DNA of 48,956 nucleotides. Source: Candidatus Rokuibacteriota bacterium. GTDB taxonomy: Bacteria > Methylomirabilota > Methylomirabilia > Rokubacteriales > CSP1-6. The translations under genes and the position numbers were made by a program. The notes below the pieces were generated by a model. That model was not told the origin of the DNA, searched no databases, and saw only the letters and a list, made by a program, of their open reading frames with translations. Positions 1-7,462 of the stretch are shown here, in pieces; the first letter of the stretch is position 1; every line of letters starts with the position of its first letter. The DNA lies in contig QHSC01000081.1 of assembly GCA_003220345.1 (NCBI GenBank), positions 1 through 48,956 on the forward strand. Reading direction: 5' to 3'.

Positions 1-115
1 GCCGGAACGACAGGACGGCGCCCAGCTCGAAGCGCGGGTCCACCGCGCGCTCGACGACGTGGAGATCGACGGTGCGCTTGAGATCGTCGAGAAAGACGCG
101 GAGGCTCTGATCCAC
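1..115 (-). CDS. UbiD-family decarboxylase, N-terminal fragment cut by window edge
   Basis: Only the first 38 codons lie in the window. Read from a GTG at 115, the protein begins VDQSLRVFLDDL and continues to a VDPRFELGAVLSF stretch. That matches the usual start of UbiD-type (de)carboxylases, a short helix followed by a V-D-P-x-F-E-x-x-A-V-L segment. These enzymes use prenylated FMN to decarboxylate aromatic or unsaturated acids. The start lies 11 bp after the stop of the upstream L-2-hydroxyglutarate oxidase gene on the same strand, so the two may be cotranscribed. An opposite-strand frame also stays open here but resembles nothing I know. The call rests on a short N-terminus. Confidence 0.6.
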   Translation of the reverse strand, partial: MDQSLRVFLDDLKRTVDLHVVERAVDPRFELGAVLSFR

Positions 116-126
116 CGCCCGCGTCT

Positions 127-1344
127 CTAGAGCGCTTCGCCGAAGGTGTCCCTGGCGAGGCCGGCGATGTGGCGGCCGATGGCGAGCGAGGCCGTGGCCG
201 CGGGTGAAGGCGCATTGACCACGTGGACGGCGCCCTCGGTGACGCTGATCTTGAAGTCGTCCACGAGCGCGCCCGTGGGCGCCACGGCCTGGGCGCGCAC
301 GCCCGCGCCGCCGCGCGCGATGTCGGCCGCGCGGATGTCCGGCACCAGCTTCTGCAGGGAGCGCACGAAGGCCGCCTTGCTCGCGGAGCGATACATCTCG
401 TAGGTGCCCATCTTCCAGTAGCGCGCCGCCATCGACCAGAAGCCGCGATAGCCGAGCATGCCGAGCACTTCACCGGGCCTGATCGTCCCGAGCGTGTAGC
501 CCTCGCGCGCGAAGGCGAGCACGGCGTTCGGCCCCGCCTCCACGTCGCCGTGGACGGTGCGGGTGAAATGCACGCCCAGGAACGGGAACTCGGGATCGGG
601 TACGGGGTAGATGAGATTGCGCACGAGGGAGCGCCGGTCCGGGCGCAGCATGTAGTACTCGCCGCGGAAGGGAATGATGCGGACCTCCGGCTGTATGCCC
701 ATGAGCCGCGCCACCTCGTCGGAGTAGAGACCGGCGCAGTTGACGAGGAAGCGGGTCGCGACGGCGCCGCGCGGCGTCTCGAGGACGAGCCCCTGCCCCG
801 ACGGCCGGCGGATGGCGGTGACCCCGGCTCCCGTCATGATCTCGACCCCGCGCTTCTCGAGCAGCTCGCCCATCTTCCCCGCAACCTGGATGTAGTCCAC
901 GATGCCGGTCTCGGGCACCACGATGGCCCGGACGGCCTGGCAGTGGGGCTCGAGGCCGCGAACTTCCTCGGCCTCGAGGATCTTGAGCCCCGAAAGGCCG
1001 TTGGCCTGGCCGCGCTCGTAGATGTTCTGCAGGCGGCCGATCTCGTTGTGGTCGGTGGCCACGATGAGCTTGCCGCAAGGCTCCCAGTGGATCCCGTGCT
1101 CGGTGCAGAAGGCCTTCATGAGCCGAGCGCCCTCCACGCAGAGCTTGGCCTTGAGCGAGCCCGGCTTGTAGTAGATGCCGGAGTGGATGACGCCGCTGTT
1201 ATGGCCGGTCTGGTGCGCCGCGATCTTCGGCTCCTTGTCCAGAATGCGGAGCCGCGCGCGAGGGTAGCGCTCGGTCAAGGCCATGGCGGTGGCCAGCCCG
1301 AGGATGCCGCCGCCGATGATCGTGATGTCGCAGGCCTGGCTCAC
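127..1344 (-). CDS. lhgO: L-2-hydroxyglutarate oxidase (FAD-dependent)
   Basis: This 405-aa flavoprotein of the DAO/L2HGDH family oxidises L-2-hydroxyglutarate to 2-oxoglutarate and passes electrons onward. An FAD-binding GGGILG lies at residues 11-16, followed by the acidic end of the Rossmann beta-2 strand (DKE, 36-38) and the family-typical HNSGVIHSG loop from residue 48. Length fits the family (about 400-420). I chose the GTG at 1344 because the frame upstream overlaps the divergent RidA gene and because a -10-like TATTCT ends 7 nt before it with no Shine-Dalgarno, which suggests a leaderless message. The UbiD-type gene follows 11 bp downstream. Confidence 0.85.
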   Translation of the reverse strand: MSQACDITIIGGGILGLATAMALTERYPRARLRILDKEPKIAAHQTGHNSGVIHSGIYYKPGSLKAKLCVEGARLMKAFCTEHGIHWEPCGKLIVATDHNEIGRLQNIYERGQANGLSGLKILEAEEVRGLEPHCQAVRAIVVPETGIVDYIQVAGKMGELLEKRGVEIMTGAGVTAIRRPSGQGLVLETPRGAVATRFLVNCAGLYSDEVARLMGIQPEVRIIPFRGEYYMLRPDRRSLVRNLIYPVPDPEFPFLGVHFTRTVHGDVEAGPNAVLAFAREGYTLGTIRPGEVLGMLGYRGFWSMAARYWKMGTYEMYRSASKAAFVRSLQKLVPDIRAADIARGGAGVRAQAVAPTGALVDDFKISVTEGAVHVVNAPSPAATASLAIGRHIAGLARDTFGEAL

Positions 1345-1351
1345 GGCGGGC

Positions 1352-1380
1352 AGAATACCAGCCTCGGCCGCCCTTGGCCA
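1352..1380 (-). promoter_or_regulatory. Candidate sigma70-type promoter for lhgO
   Basis: On the minus strand TGGCCA (-35, 4 of 6 consensus bases) is separated by 17 bp from TATTCT (-10, 4 of 6). The GTG start of the oxidase begins 8 nt after the -10 box, about where transcription would start. The divergent RidA gene has its own TAGACT box at 1389-1394, preceded by TGC (extended -10), 8 nt before its ATG. Confidence 0.45.
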
Positions 1381-1402
1381 GACGATGCTAGACTCGCGGG
1401 CC

Positions 1403-1795
1403 ATGGACCTCGAGTTCCTGATGGTGCCGGGCGCCCCGCCTCCGCCGCCCACCGCGCCCTACAGCCACGCCGTCCGCGCGGGCGAGTATCTCTTCGTCAC
1501 CGGGCAGCTCGGCGCTGATCCGAAGACGGGCGACCGCCTCGTGGCCGGCGGCATCGTGGAGCAGACGCACCAGGTAATGCGCAATCTGCAGACCGTCCTG
1601 GCGGGAGCGGGCACGAGTCTGGAGCGGGCCGTCTTCGCGCGCGTCTACCTCGTGAACTTCCAGGACTACGCGGCCATGAACGGGGTGTACGTCACCTACT
1701 TCAAGCCCGGGCGGCTCCCGGGACGTACCTGCGTCGGCGTCACCGGCCTTGCCCTCGGGGGCCTCGTCGAGATCGACCTCGTCGTGAAGCCCTAG
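1403..1795 (+). CDS. RidA/YjgF/YER057c family protein (enamine/imine deaminase)
   Basis: This 130-aa protein belongs to the Rid family, which hydrolyses reactive enamines or imines produced by PLP enzymes and forms trimers. It has the family shape: YSHAVRAGEYLFVTGQLG near the N-terminus, a central helix with TLERAV-like spacing, and a C-terminal GRTCVGV followed by VEIDLV. The arginine of GRTCV sits at the position of the conserved substrate-carboxylate arginine of active RidA proteins. The N-terminus carries a run of five prolines. It is divergent from lhgO (58 bp apart) and its stop overlaps the convergent exonuclease stop by 4 bp. No ribosome binding site precedes the ATG. Confidence 0.85.
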   Translation: MDLEFLMVPGAPPPPPTAPYSHAVRAGEYLFVTGQLGADPKTGDRLVAGGIVEQTHQVMRNLQTVLAGAGTSLERAVFARVYLVNFQDYAAMNGVYVTYFKPGRLPGRTCVGVTGLALGGLVEIDLVVKP

Positions 1796-2553
1796 CCGAG
1801 CTCCAGGGTTATGGGGCAGTGGTCTGAGCCCAGGATGTGCGGCAGGATGGTGGCGCTCTTGACACGGCCGCGAAGGTCATCGGAAACGAAAAAGTAGTCG
1901 ATGCGCCAGCCGACGTTCCGGGCCCGAGCGCCCACCCGCATGTCCCACCACGTGTAATGCCCCGATTCCGCCACGAAGATCCGGAAGGTGTCGTGGTAGC
2001 CGTGGGCGATGAGCTTGGACACCCACTCTCGCTCGACGGCCAGGAAGCCCGGGGTCTTCTCGTTTTCCTTGGGCCGCGCGATATCGATCTCGGTGTGCGC
2101 CGTGTTCACGTCGCCGCAGGCGATGACGCCCTTGCCCGACTTCCGCAGGCGCTCCGCGAGATCCAGGAACTCGTCATAGAACTTGAGCTTGTGGGCGAGG
2201 CGCTCGGGTCCCATGCCGCTGTTCGGAAAGTAGATGTTGAAGAGGTGGAAGTCCGGAAACTCCGTGTGGACGATGCGACCTTCCATGTCGAGGGCGGGCG
2301 AGCCGAAGCTCGTGTGGACGGTCTGGGGCTCGGGCTTGGTATACGTCGCCACCCCGCTGTAGCCCTTCTTCTCGGCCATGCTCCAGAAGGAGCGGTAGCC
2401 GCCCATGTCCCTCATCTCGGGCGTGAGCTGCTCGTGCTGGATCTTGGTCTCCTGCACGCAGAGGATGTCGGGCTGCTCGGCCGTGACGAAGTCGAGGAAG
2501 CCCTTCTTCCACGCCGCCCGTATGCCGTTGATGTTCCAGGAGATGAGCTTCAT
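1792..2553 (-). CDS. xth: Exodeoxyribonuclease III (AP endonuclease, Xth family)
   Basis: This 253-aa protein is a DNA repair enzyme that cuts at abasic sites and removes 3' blocks. The endonuclease/exonuclease/phosphatase fold motifs are all present: WNINGIR at 6-12, QETK with the metal-binding Glu35, NIYFPN, GDVN (usually GDFN or GDLN), WRIDYFF and the C-terminal GSDHCP with the catalytic Asp-His pair. The ATG at 2553 is preferred over an upstream in-frame GTG at 2559 because a TAGAGT box ends 6 nt before the ATG. The 3' end overlaps the convergent RidA gene by 4 bp. Confidence 0.93.
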   Translation of the reverse strand: MKLISWNINGIRAAWKKGFLDFVTAEQPDILCVQETKIQHEQLTPEMRDMGGYRSFWSMAEKKGYSGVATYTKPEPQTVHTSFGSPALDMEGRIVHTEFPDFHLFNIYFPNSGMGPERLAHKLKFYDEFLDLAERLRKSGKGVIACGDVNTAHTEIDIARPKENEKTPGFLAVEREWVSKLIAHGYHDTFRIFVAESGHYTWWDMRVGARARNVGWRIDYFFVSDDLRGRVKSATILPHILGSDHCPITLELG

Positions 2554-2587
2554 CCGCACACTCTACCCTGCCCGACGGCGCGTGCGC

Positions 2588-2616
2588 TTGACAGGCTGCG
2601 GGCGCCCGCCTAGTCT
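2588..2616 (+). promoter_or_regulatory. Candidate promoter for the peptide-type permease
   Basis: A perfect TTGACA (2588-2593), a 17-bp spacer and TAGTCT (2611-2616). The GTG at 2623 would lie at or next to the expected transcription start, so the message may be leaderless. Confidence 0.5.
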
Positions 2617-2622
2617 CCTGAC

Positions 2623-3510
2623 GTGGAAGCCAGGATGGACGAGATGCTCGGCGCGCCGCCCGTCGCGGTCCGTGACGTGCGACTGGGACGCCAGCTTCGC
2701 CGCGTCCTGCGCAATGCCCTCGTCGCGCTCGGCGCCGTCACCGCGCTCGTCATCATCGCCTCCGCCGTCTTCGCTCCCGCCATCGCCCCGCATCCGCCGG
2801 ACGAGCAGAACTTCGACCTGATCGAATCGGCGCCGAGCGCCAAGGCCCTCTTCGGCACGGATCGCTTCGGCCGCGACGTGCTGAGCCGGGTCATCTTCGG
2901 CGCCCGCATCTCCCTCTATGTCGCCCTCACGTCCATCACCGTCTCCATGCTCGTGGGCGGCGCCCTCGGGCTCTCCGCGGGCTATCTCGGCGGCGCCTGG
3001 GACAATGCCGTCAACCGCGTCATGGACGTGCTCTTCAGCATTCCCGGCCTGCTCCTCGCCGTGGGCGTGGCGGCCATGCGGGGCCCCGGCGTCAACAGCG
3101 CCGTCTTCGCCATCGCCATCGTCTACACGCCGATCTTCGCCCGCGTCATGCGCGGCCCCGTGCTCGCGGAGCGCGAGAAGGAATACGTGGAGGCCGTCCG
3201 GGCCCTGGGGGCGACGCGACTCGTCGTCGCCGTCAAGCACATCCTACCCAATGTCCTCTCCCCCTTCGTCGTGCAGGGCACCGTCGCCCTGTCGCAGGCC
3301 ATCCTGATCGAGGCCTCGCTGAGCTACCTCGGCCTCTCCGCGCAGCCCCCCACGCCGTCGTGGGGCAACATGCTCAACGAGGGGCGGACCTATCTCGAGA
3401 CCGCCCCGTGGATCTCCGTGTTTCCCGGCATCGCCATCATGGTCACCGTGCTCGCCTTCAACCTGATCGGCGACGGCCTCCGCGACATCCTCGATCCCAG
3501 TGCCCAGTAG
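2623..3510 (+). CDS. ABC transporter permease, DppC/OppC family
   Basis: This 295-aa inner-membrane protein is one half of the channel of a peptide/nickel/opine-type importer. An N-terminal membrane segment (about residues 30-52) is followed by the OppC-type FGTDRFGRDVLSRVIFGARIS stretch, then further hydrophobic segments. The EAA loop for ATPase docking reads YVEAVRALGATRLVVAVKHILPN, and a C-terminal GDGLRDILDP is typical of the family. An ATG at 2635 is an alternative start; I prefer the GTG at 2623 from promoter spacing. The binding-protein gene starts 25 bp downstream and the partner permease lies at 5329. No ATPase gene is nearby. Confidence 0.88.
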   Translation: MEARMDEMLGAPPVAVRDVRLGRQLRRVLRNALVALGAVTALVIIASAVFAPAIAPHPPDEQNFDLIESAPSAKALFGTDRFGRDVLSRVIFGARISLYVALTSITVSMLVGGALGLSAGYLGGAWDNAVNRVMDVLFSIPGLLLAVGVAAMRGPGVNSAVFAIAIVYTPIFARVMRGPVLAEREKEYVEAVRALGATRLVVAVKHILPNVLSPFVVQGTVALSQAILIEASLSYLGLSAQPPTPSWGNMLNEGRTYLETAPWISVFPGIAIMVTVLAFNLIGDGLRDILDPSAQ

Positions 3511-3535
3511 TCACCGGCCACAGGAGGAAGAACGC

Positions 3536-5101
3536 ATGACTACCACACGCGAGTCCTCGACCCCAGACGCCCTCACTCGGCGCGACCTTCTCAAGGCGGG
3601 CGGCCTCACCCTAGGCGCGCTCGCTCTCGGCACGCCCGCGGCCGCCCAGACGCCCAAGGCCGGGGGCACCCTCGTCTCCGCCCAGACCACCGAGGCGACG
3701 GGCCTCGATCCCCAGCTCGTGCCCGCGCTCTCGCGCAGCCGGCGCTCGCCCCTCATGTACAGCCAGCTCGTGCGCTACGACGCCGACATGAACCCGAGAC
3801 CGGAGCTGGCGGAGTCCTGGCAGATCAGCCCCGACGGGCACACCTGGACCTTCAAGCTCCGGGAGGGCATCAAGTTCCACGACGGGCAGGAGATGACCTC
3901 GGCCGACGTGAAGTTCACCTTCGACCGCCTCTTCGAGAGCTCGCCCGGCAAGTCGGACTTCATCGCCGTGGACAAGGTCGAGCCCGCGGGCAAGTACGGC
4001 GTCAAGTTCATCACCAAGGAGCCCTTCGCGGGCCTCCTGGCCGCCCTCGGCGGCTTCTGGGGCTACATCATCAGCGAGGCGGGGATCAAGAAGCACGGCG
4101 ATCTCAACAAGGCGGCCGTCGGCACCGGCCCCTTCATGCTCGTGGACTGGAAGGTCGAGCAGCAGCTCGTCCTCAAGAAAAATCCCAACTACTTCAAGAA
4201 GGGCCAGCCCTACGTGGACGACATGGTCCTGCGGGTGATTCCCGACGAGGCCAACATCGTGGCCGCGCTCCGCACGGGCCAGATCCAGCACGCCTTCATC
4301 GAGGACAACAAGAACTACAACCTGCTCAAGGAAGAGAAGACGCTGCTGGGCTACCGCAGCTCGCGGCTCGGCTACGACTACCTCAACATCAACGCCACCC
4401 GCGGTCCGCTCAAGGACGTGCGCGTGCGCCAGGCCATCTCCTGGGCGGTGGACCGGAGCCAGGTCCTGCGCGTGGCCGCGGCCGGCTTCGGCCGGCTGAC
4501 CGCGCCCGCCACCGCGCCCATGAAGCAGTGGCAGCTGCCCGAAGAGCAGTGGATGCGCTACTACAAGCCCGATCTGGACAAGGCGAAGAAGCTCATGGCC
4601 GATGCCGGCGTCGCCTCCGGCTTCACCGTCAAGTGCTCCGTTATCCCCACCTTCCCGACCATGGTCGCGGGGGCGCCCGTCATTGCCAACCACCTCAAGC
4701 GCATCGGCATCACGATGGAGATCGAGAACGTGGAGTACGCCATCTGGATCAAGCGGTGGCTCGCCCACGACTTCGACATGACCATGAACACCACCCCGGG
4801 CTACGCCGATCCGGACACCGCCTTCTTCCGGGCGCTCCACTCGACCAAGGGGCAGAACTGGAACTCCTGGAGCGTGCCCGAGGTCGATGCCGCCCTCGAG
4901 CAGGGCCGGAAGACGATGGACCAGAAGAAGCGCAAGGAGATCTATGACCGCGTGCAGATCTTGATCCTCGAGAACGTGCCCCACCTCTGGCTCTTCTCCG
5001 CGGACCGGATCGACTTCACCCAGGCCTCGGTCAAGGGCTTCAAGCAGCACCCGACCACTCTCCTCTACAGCTTCGAGGACGTCTGGCTCGACAAGGCGTG
5101 A
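3536..5101 (+). CDS. ABC transporter substrate-binding protein, family 5, Tat-type signal
   Basis: This 521-aa periplasmic binding protein (SBP_bac_5: peptides, opines, nickel and other solutes) follows a clear AGGAGG ribosome binding site at 3522. Its N-terminus carries a twin-arginine motif (TRRDLLKAG) and a hydrophobic stretch ending in AAAQ, so it is probably exported folded. Family landmarks include LAESWQISPDGHTWTFKLREG, VKFHDG-like IKFHDGQ, the GTGPFML hinge and the DVRVRQAISWAVDR segment. It lies between the two permease genes (order permease C, binding protein, permease B). The substrate cannot be read from sequence. Confidence 0.9.
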   Translation: MTTTRESSTPDALTRRDLLKAGGLTLGALALGTPAAAQTPKAGGTLVSAQTTEATGLDPQLVPALSRSRRSPLMYSQLVRYDADMNPRPELAESWQISPDGHTWTFKLREGIKFHDGQEMTSADVKFTFDRLFESSPGKSDFIAVDKVEPAGKYGVKFITKEPFAGLLAALGGFWGYIISEAGIKKHGDLNKAAVGTGPFMLVDWKVEQQLVLKKNPNYFKKGQPYVDDMVLRVIPDEANIVAALRTGQIQHAFIEDNKNYNLLKEEKTLLGYRSSRLGYDYLNINATRGPLKDVRVRQAISWAVDRSQVLRVAAAGFGRLTAPATAPMKQWQLPEEQWMRYYKPDLDKAKKLMADAGVASGFTVKCSVIPTFPTMVAGAPVIANHLKRIGITMEIENVEYAIWIKRWLAHDFDMTMNTTPGYADPDTAFFRALHSTKGQNWNSWSVPEVDAALEQGRKTMDQKKRKEIYDRVQILILENVPHLWLFSADRIDFTQASVKGFKQHPTTLLYSFEDVWLDKA

Positions 5102-5119
5102 CACTCGGCGACCGGGCTG

Positions 5120-5267
5120 CCCCCTCACCCTGCCCTCTCCCCCGATGGGGGAGAGGGATAAAAGGGGCACTGCCCCCGCATTTGATATCCCTCTCCCCTC
5201 AGGGGAGAGGGCCGCACTTCGAGCTGAAGGGCGAAGCCCTGAGGCGAGGGCTGAGTAGATCAGGGGT
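5120..5267. repeat. Dispersed palindromic element, copy 1
   Basis: Most of the 227-bp gap between the binding protein and the next permease is this element. It starts CCCCCTCACCC, then has two hairpins built on CCCTCTCCCC/GGGGAGAGGG (about 5133-5158 and 5188-5212), then a tail with GAGCTGAAGG and GAGGCGAGGGCTGAGTAG. The copy at 47174-47314 has the same order of parts and its tail matches closely. The right terminal repeat is degenerate here. Confidence 0.8.
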
Positions 5268-5328
5268 GCTCCTCGAGCGTCAGAGCCAGCGAAGACGAGA
5301 AAGCATTGCTGCCTCGGCATGGCGCTGA

Positions 5329-6279
5329 ATGACCCGGTATCTCCTCGTGCGGCTGTACTCGATGGCCCTGACGCTCCTGGGGCTGACCCTGCTCGTGTTC
5401 CTCATGCTGCGCCTCGTGCCCGGCACCGTCGTCGAGCAGATGATCGGCGCCGACGCCATTGCCAGCCCCGCCATGGTCGCTCAGCTCAAGCGCTTCTTCG
5501 GCCTCGATCAGCCGTGGTACGTCCAGTACGGCCGGTGGATGGGCCAGCTCGCCCACGGCGATCTCGGCACTTCGTGGCGCACGGGCAAGCCCGTGCTCTC
5601 CCTCATCCTCGAGCGACTGCCCGTCACTCTCGAGCTGACCTGTCTCGCCGTGGGCTTCTCGCTCCTGATCGGCATCGCCGCGGGCATCGTCTCCGCGACC
5701 CGACGCGACGGCCCCCTCGACAATGTCACGCGCATCGGCACGCTCCTCGGCCTCTCCGTTCCCGTCTTCTGGCAGGGGACCATGCTCATCCTCTTCTTCT
5801 CGCTCTACCTGCGCTGGATGCCGTCGGTGGTGTGGGTCGATTTCGCCACGAGTCCCCGGGCCAACCTGACCATCATGGTCCTGCCCGCCATCTGCCTGGG
5901 CACGGCAGCGGCCGCCAACATCGCGCGAACCACGCGCGCCTGCATGCTCGACGTGCTCCGCTCCGAGTACATCCGCACGGCCACGGCCAAGGGGCTCGCC
6001 ACCGGCGCCGTCATCCTCAAGCACGCCCTGCGCAACGCCCTCATCCCCATCGTCACGGTGGCCGGGCTCCAGATAGGCATCCTCCTCGGCGGTGCCGTGG
6101 TGGTGGAGGAGGTCTTCACGCTTCCCGGTATCGGCCGCCTCGTCCTCTGGTCCATCTATCAGCGCGACTACCCGCTGACCCAGAGCACCATCCTGTTCAT
6201 CGCGGCGCTCTTCATGATGATCAACCTTGCCGTCGACCTCCTCTACAGCTGGCTCGATCCCCGCATCCGCTACAGCTGA
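5329..6279 (+). CDS. ABC transporter permease, DppB/OppB family
   Basis: This 316-aa inner-membrane protein is the second channel subunit of the peptide-type importer. The first membrane helix starts at residue 3 (YLLVRLYSMALTLLGL) and ends before the family-typical LRLVPGT. FFGLDQPWYVQYGRW and HGDLGTSWRTGKPV are characteristic of DppB. The EAA loop reads YIRTATAKGL followed by HALRNALIPIVTV, and FTLPGIGRL lies near the C-terminus. The ATG lies 61 bp past the repeat element, with no strong ribosome binding site. The repeat between it and its binding protein may attenuate or process the message. Confidence 0.88.
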   Translation: MTRYLLVRLYSMALTLLGLTLLVFLMLRLVPGTVVEQMIGADAIASPAMVAQLKRFFGLDQPWYVQYGRWMGQLAHGDLGTSWRTGKPVLSLILERLPVTLELTCLAVGFSLLIGIAAGIVSATRRDGPLDNVTRIGTLLGLSVPVFWQGTMLILFFSLYLRWMPSVVWVDFATSPRANLTIMVLPAICLGTAAAANIARTTRACMLDVLRSEYIRTATAKGLATGAVILKHALRNALIPIVTVAGLQIGILLGGAVVVEEVFTLPGIGRLVLWSIYQRDYPLTQSTILFIAALFMMINLAVDLLYSWLDPRIRYS

Positions 6280-6310
6280 TCGGGCGGCCGCACATGCCAC
6301 GGAGACGTCC

Positions 6311-7402
6311 ATGAAAGCTTCGGTTCTCTTCGAGCAAGGCGCGCCGCTCCGGGTCGAGGAGCTCGACCTCGAGGGGCCGCGCGAGGGTGAAGTGCTCGTG
6401 CGGATGGCCGCGAGCGGCGTCTGCCACAGCTGTCTCCACGCCGCCGACGGAAGCTGGAAAGGGGTGCCCGTGCCCATCGTGCTGGGCGACGAGGGCGCGG
6501 GCACGGTCGAGAGCGTGGGAGCGGGCGTTCGTGAGCTCCAGGCCGGCGACCACGTCATCCTTTCGTGGGCACCGACCTGTGGCCGCTGCCACTATTGCGT
6601 GATCGGCCGCCCCAACCTCTGCGAGAAGAGGCTGCCGGGGCGCGGGCTCCTGCCCGACGGCACCACGCGGATGGCCCTCGGCGGGAAGCCCGTCTACCAC
6701 TACGGCCACGTCGCCACCTACGCCTCTCGCACCGTCGTCCACGAGTCGTCCGCCATCCGCATCGACCCCGCCATGCCGCTGGACCGCGCCGCCCTCGTGG
6801 GCTGCTCTGTCATGACGGGCGTCGGCGCCGTGCTCAACACCGCGCGTGTGCCCGCGGGCGCCTCCATGGCCGTTTTCGGCACCGGCGGTGTCGGTCTCAA
6901 CGTCGTGCAGGGCGGCGCCATGGTCGCCGCGCATCCGATCATCGCCGTGGACGTCAAGCCGGCTCGGCTCGAGCACGCCCTGGCCCTCGGGGCCACACAT
7001 GCCGTGGATGCCTCGAAGGAGGACCCCGCCGCCGCCATCCGGCGGATCACGGGGCGCGGGGCGGATTTCACCTTCGTGGCCGTGGGCAATGCGCCCGCCG
7101 TCGGCCAGGCCGCCGACGCTCTCGCGCCCGGCGGCACCTGCGTGGTGATCGGCGTGCCGCCGACCGGGCAGACCTTCCCGCTCGACCTCCGCCCGCTCGT
7201 CACGGGGGAGCGCGCCATCGTGGGATCGAGTTATGGGAGCGCGCGCACGCGCGAGGACCTCCCGCGCCTGGTCACGCTCTATCAGGCAGGCAAGCTCAAG
7301 ATCGACGAGCTCATCACCAAGCGCTACGGGCTCGAGGAGGCTAACGAGGCCTTCCGGGCGCTCGCGGCGGGCGAGCTCGGGCGCGGTCTCATCGTCTTCT
7401 AG
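6311..7402 (+). CDS. Zinc-type medium-chain alcohol dehydrogenase with altered metal-site motif
   Basis: This 363-aa protein of the MDR family oxidises alcohols or reduces aldehydes with NAD(P). The structural zinc lobe is intact (CGRCHYC followed by NLC) and the Rossmann motif GTGGVGLN is clear. At the catalytic site GVCHSC carries the first cysteine, but the usual GHE(G) motif reads GDEGAG, so the histidine ligand is replaced by aspartate; the later cysteine (GCSVMTG) is present. CHSC also replaces the usual CHSD. The gene sits between importer permease and second binding-protein genes on the same strand, so it may act on the imported compound. Family is clear, activity uncertain. Confidence 0.85.
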   Translation: MKASVLFEQGAPLRVEELDLEGPREGEVLVRMAASGVCHSCLHAADGSWKGVPVPIVLGDEGAGTVESVGAGVRELQAGDHVILSWAPTCGRCHYCVIGRPNLCEKRLPGRGLLPDGTTRMALGGKPVYHYGHVATYASRTVVHESSAIRIDPAMPLDRAALVGCSVMTGVGAVLNTARVPAGASMAVFGTGGVGLNVVQGGAMVAAHPIIAVDVKPARLEHALALGATHAVDASKEDPAAAIRRITGRGADFTFVAVGNAPAVGQAADALAPGGTCVVIGVPPTGQTFPLDLRPLVTGERAIVGSSYGSARTREDLPRLVTLYQAGKLKIDELITKRYGLEEANEAFRALAAGELGRGLIVF

Positions 7403-7414
7403 GCGGCGCGCGGA

Positions 7415-7444
7415 TTGCTCTCGGCCCCCGGGGCGCTGTAGACT
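7415..7444 (+). promoter_or_regulatory. Candidate promoter for second binding protein
   Basis: TTGCTC (7415-7420), an 18-bp spacer and TAGACT (7439-7444), followed by a GGGAGGAAA ribosome binding site and the ATG at 7463. The -35 match is partial. Confidence 0.35.
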
Positions 7445-7462
7445 CGCCGCGGGAGGAAACCA

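Noticed and set aside
2..130. A plus-strand open frame at the left edge ending in a stop at 128-130
   Set aside because: The minus strand carries a UbiD-like N-terminus over the same bases, which is better supported.
223..1518. A 431-codon plus-strand frame opposite lhgO
   Set aside because: It reads as an antisense frame with no family features.
3611..5320. A 569-codon minus-strand frame opposite the first binding protein
   Set aside because: Shadow frame with Val/Glu/Leu/His repeats; the plus strand encodes a clear family-5 binding protein.
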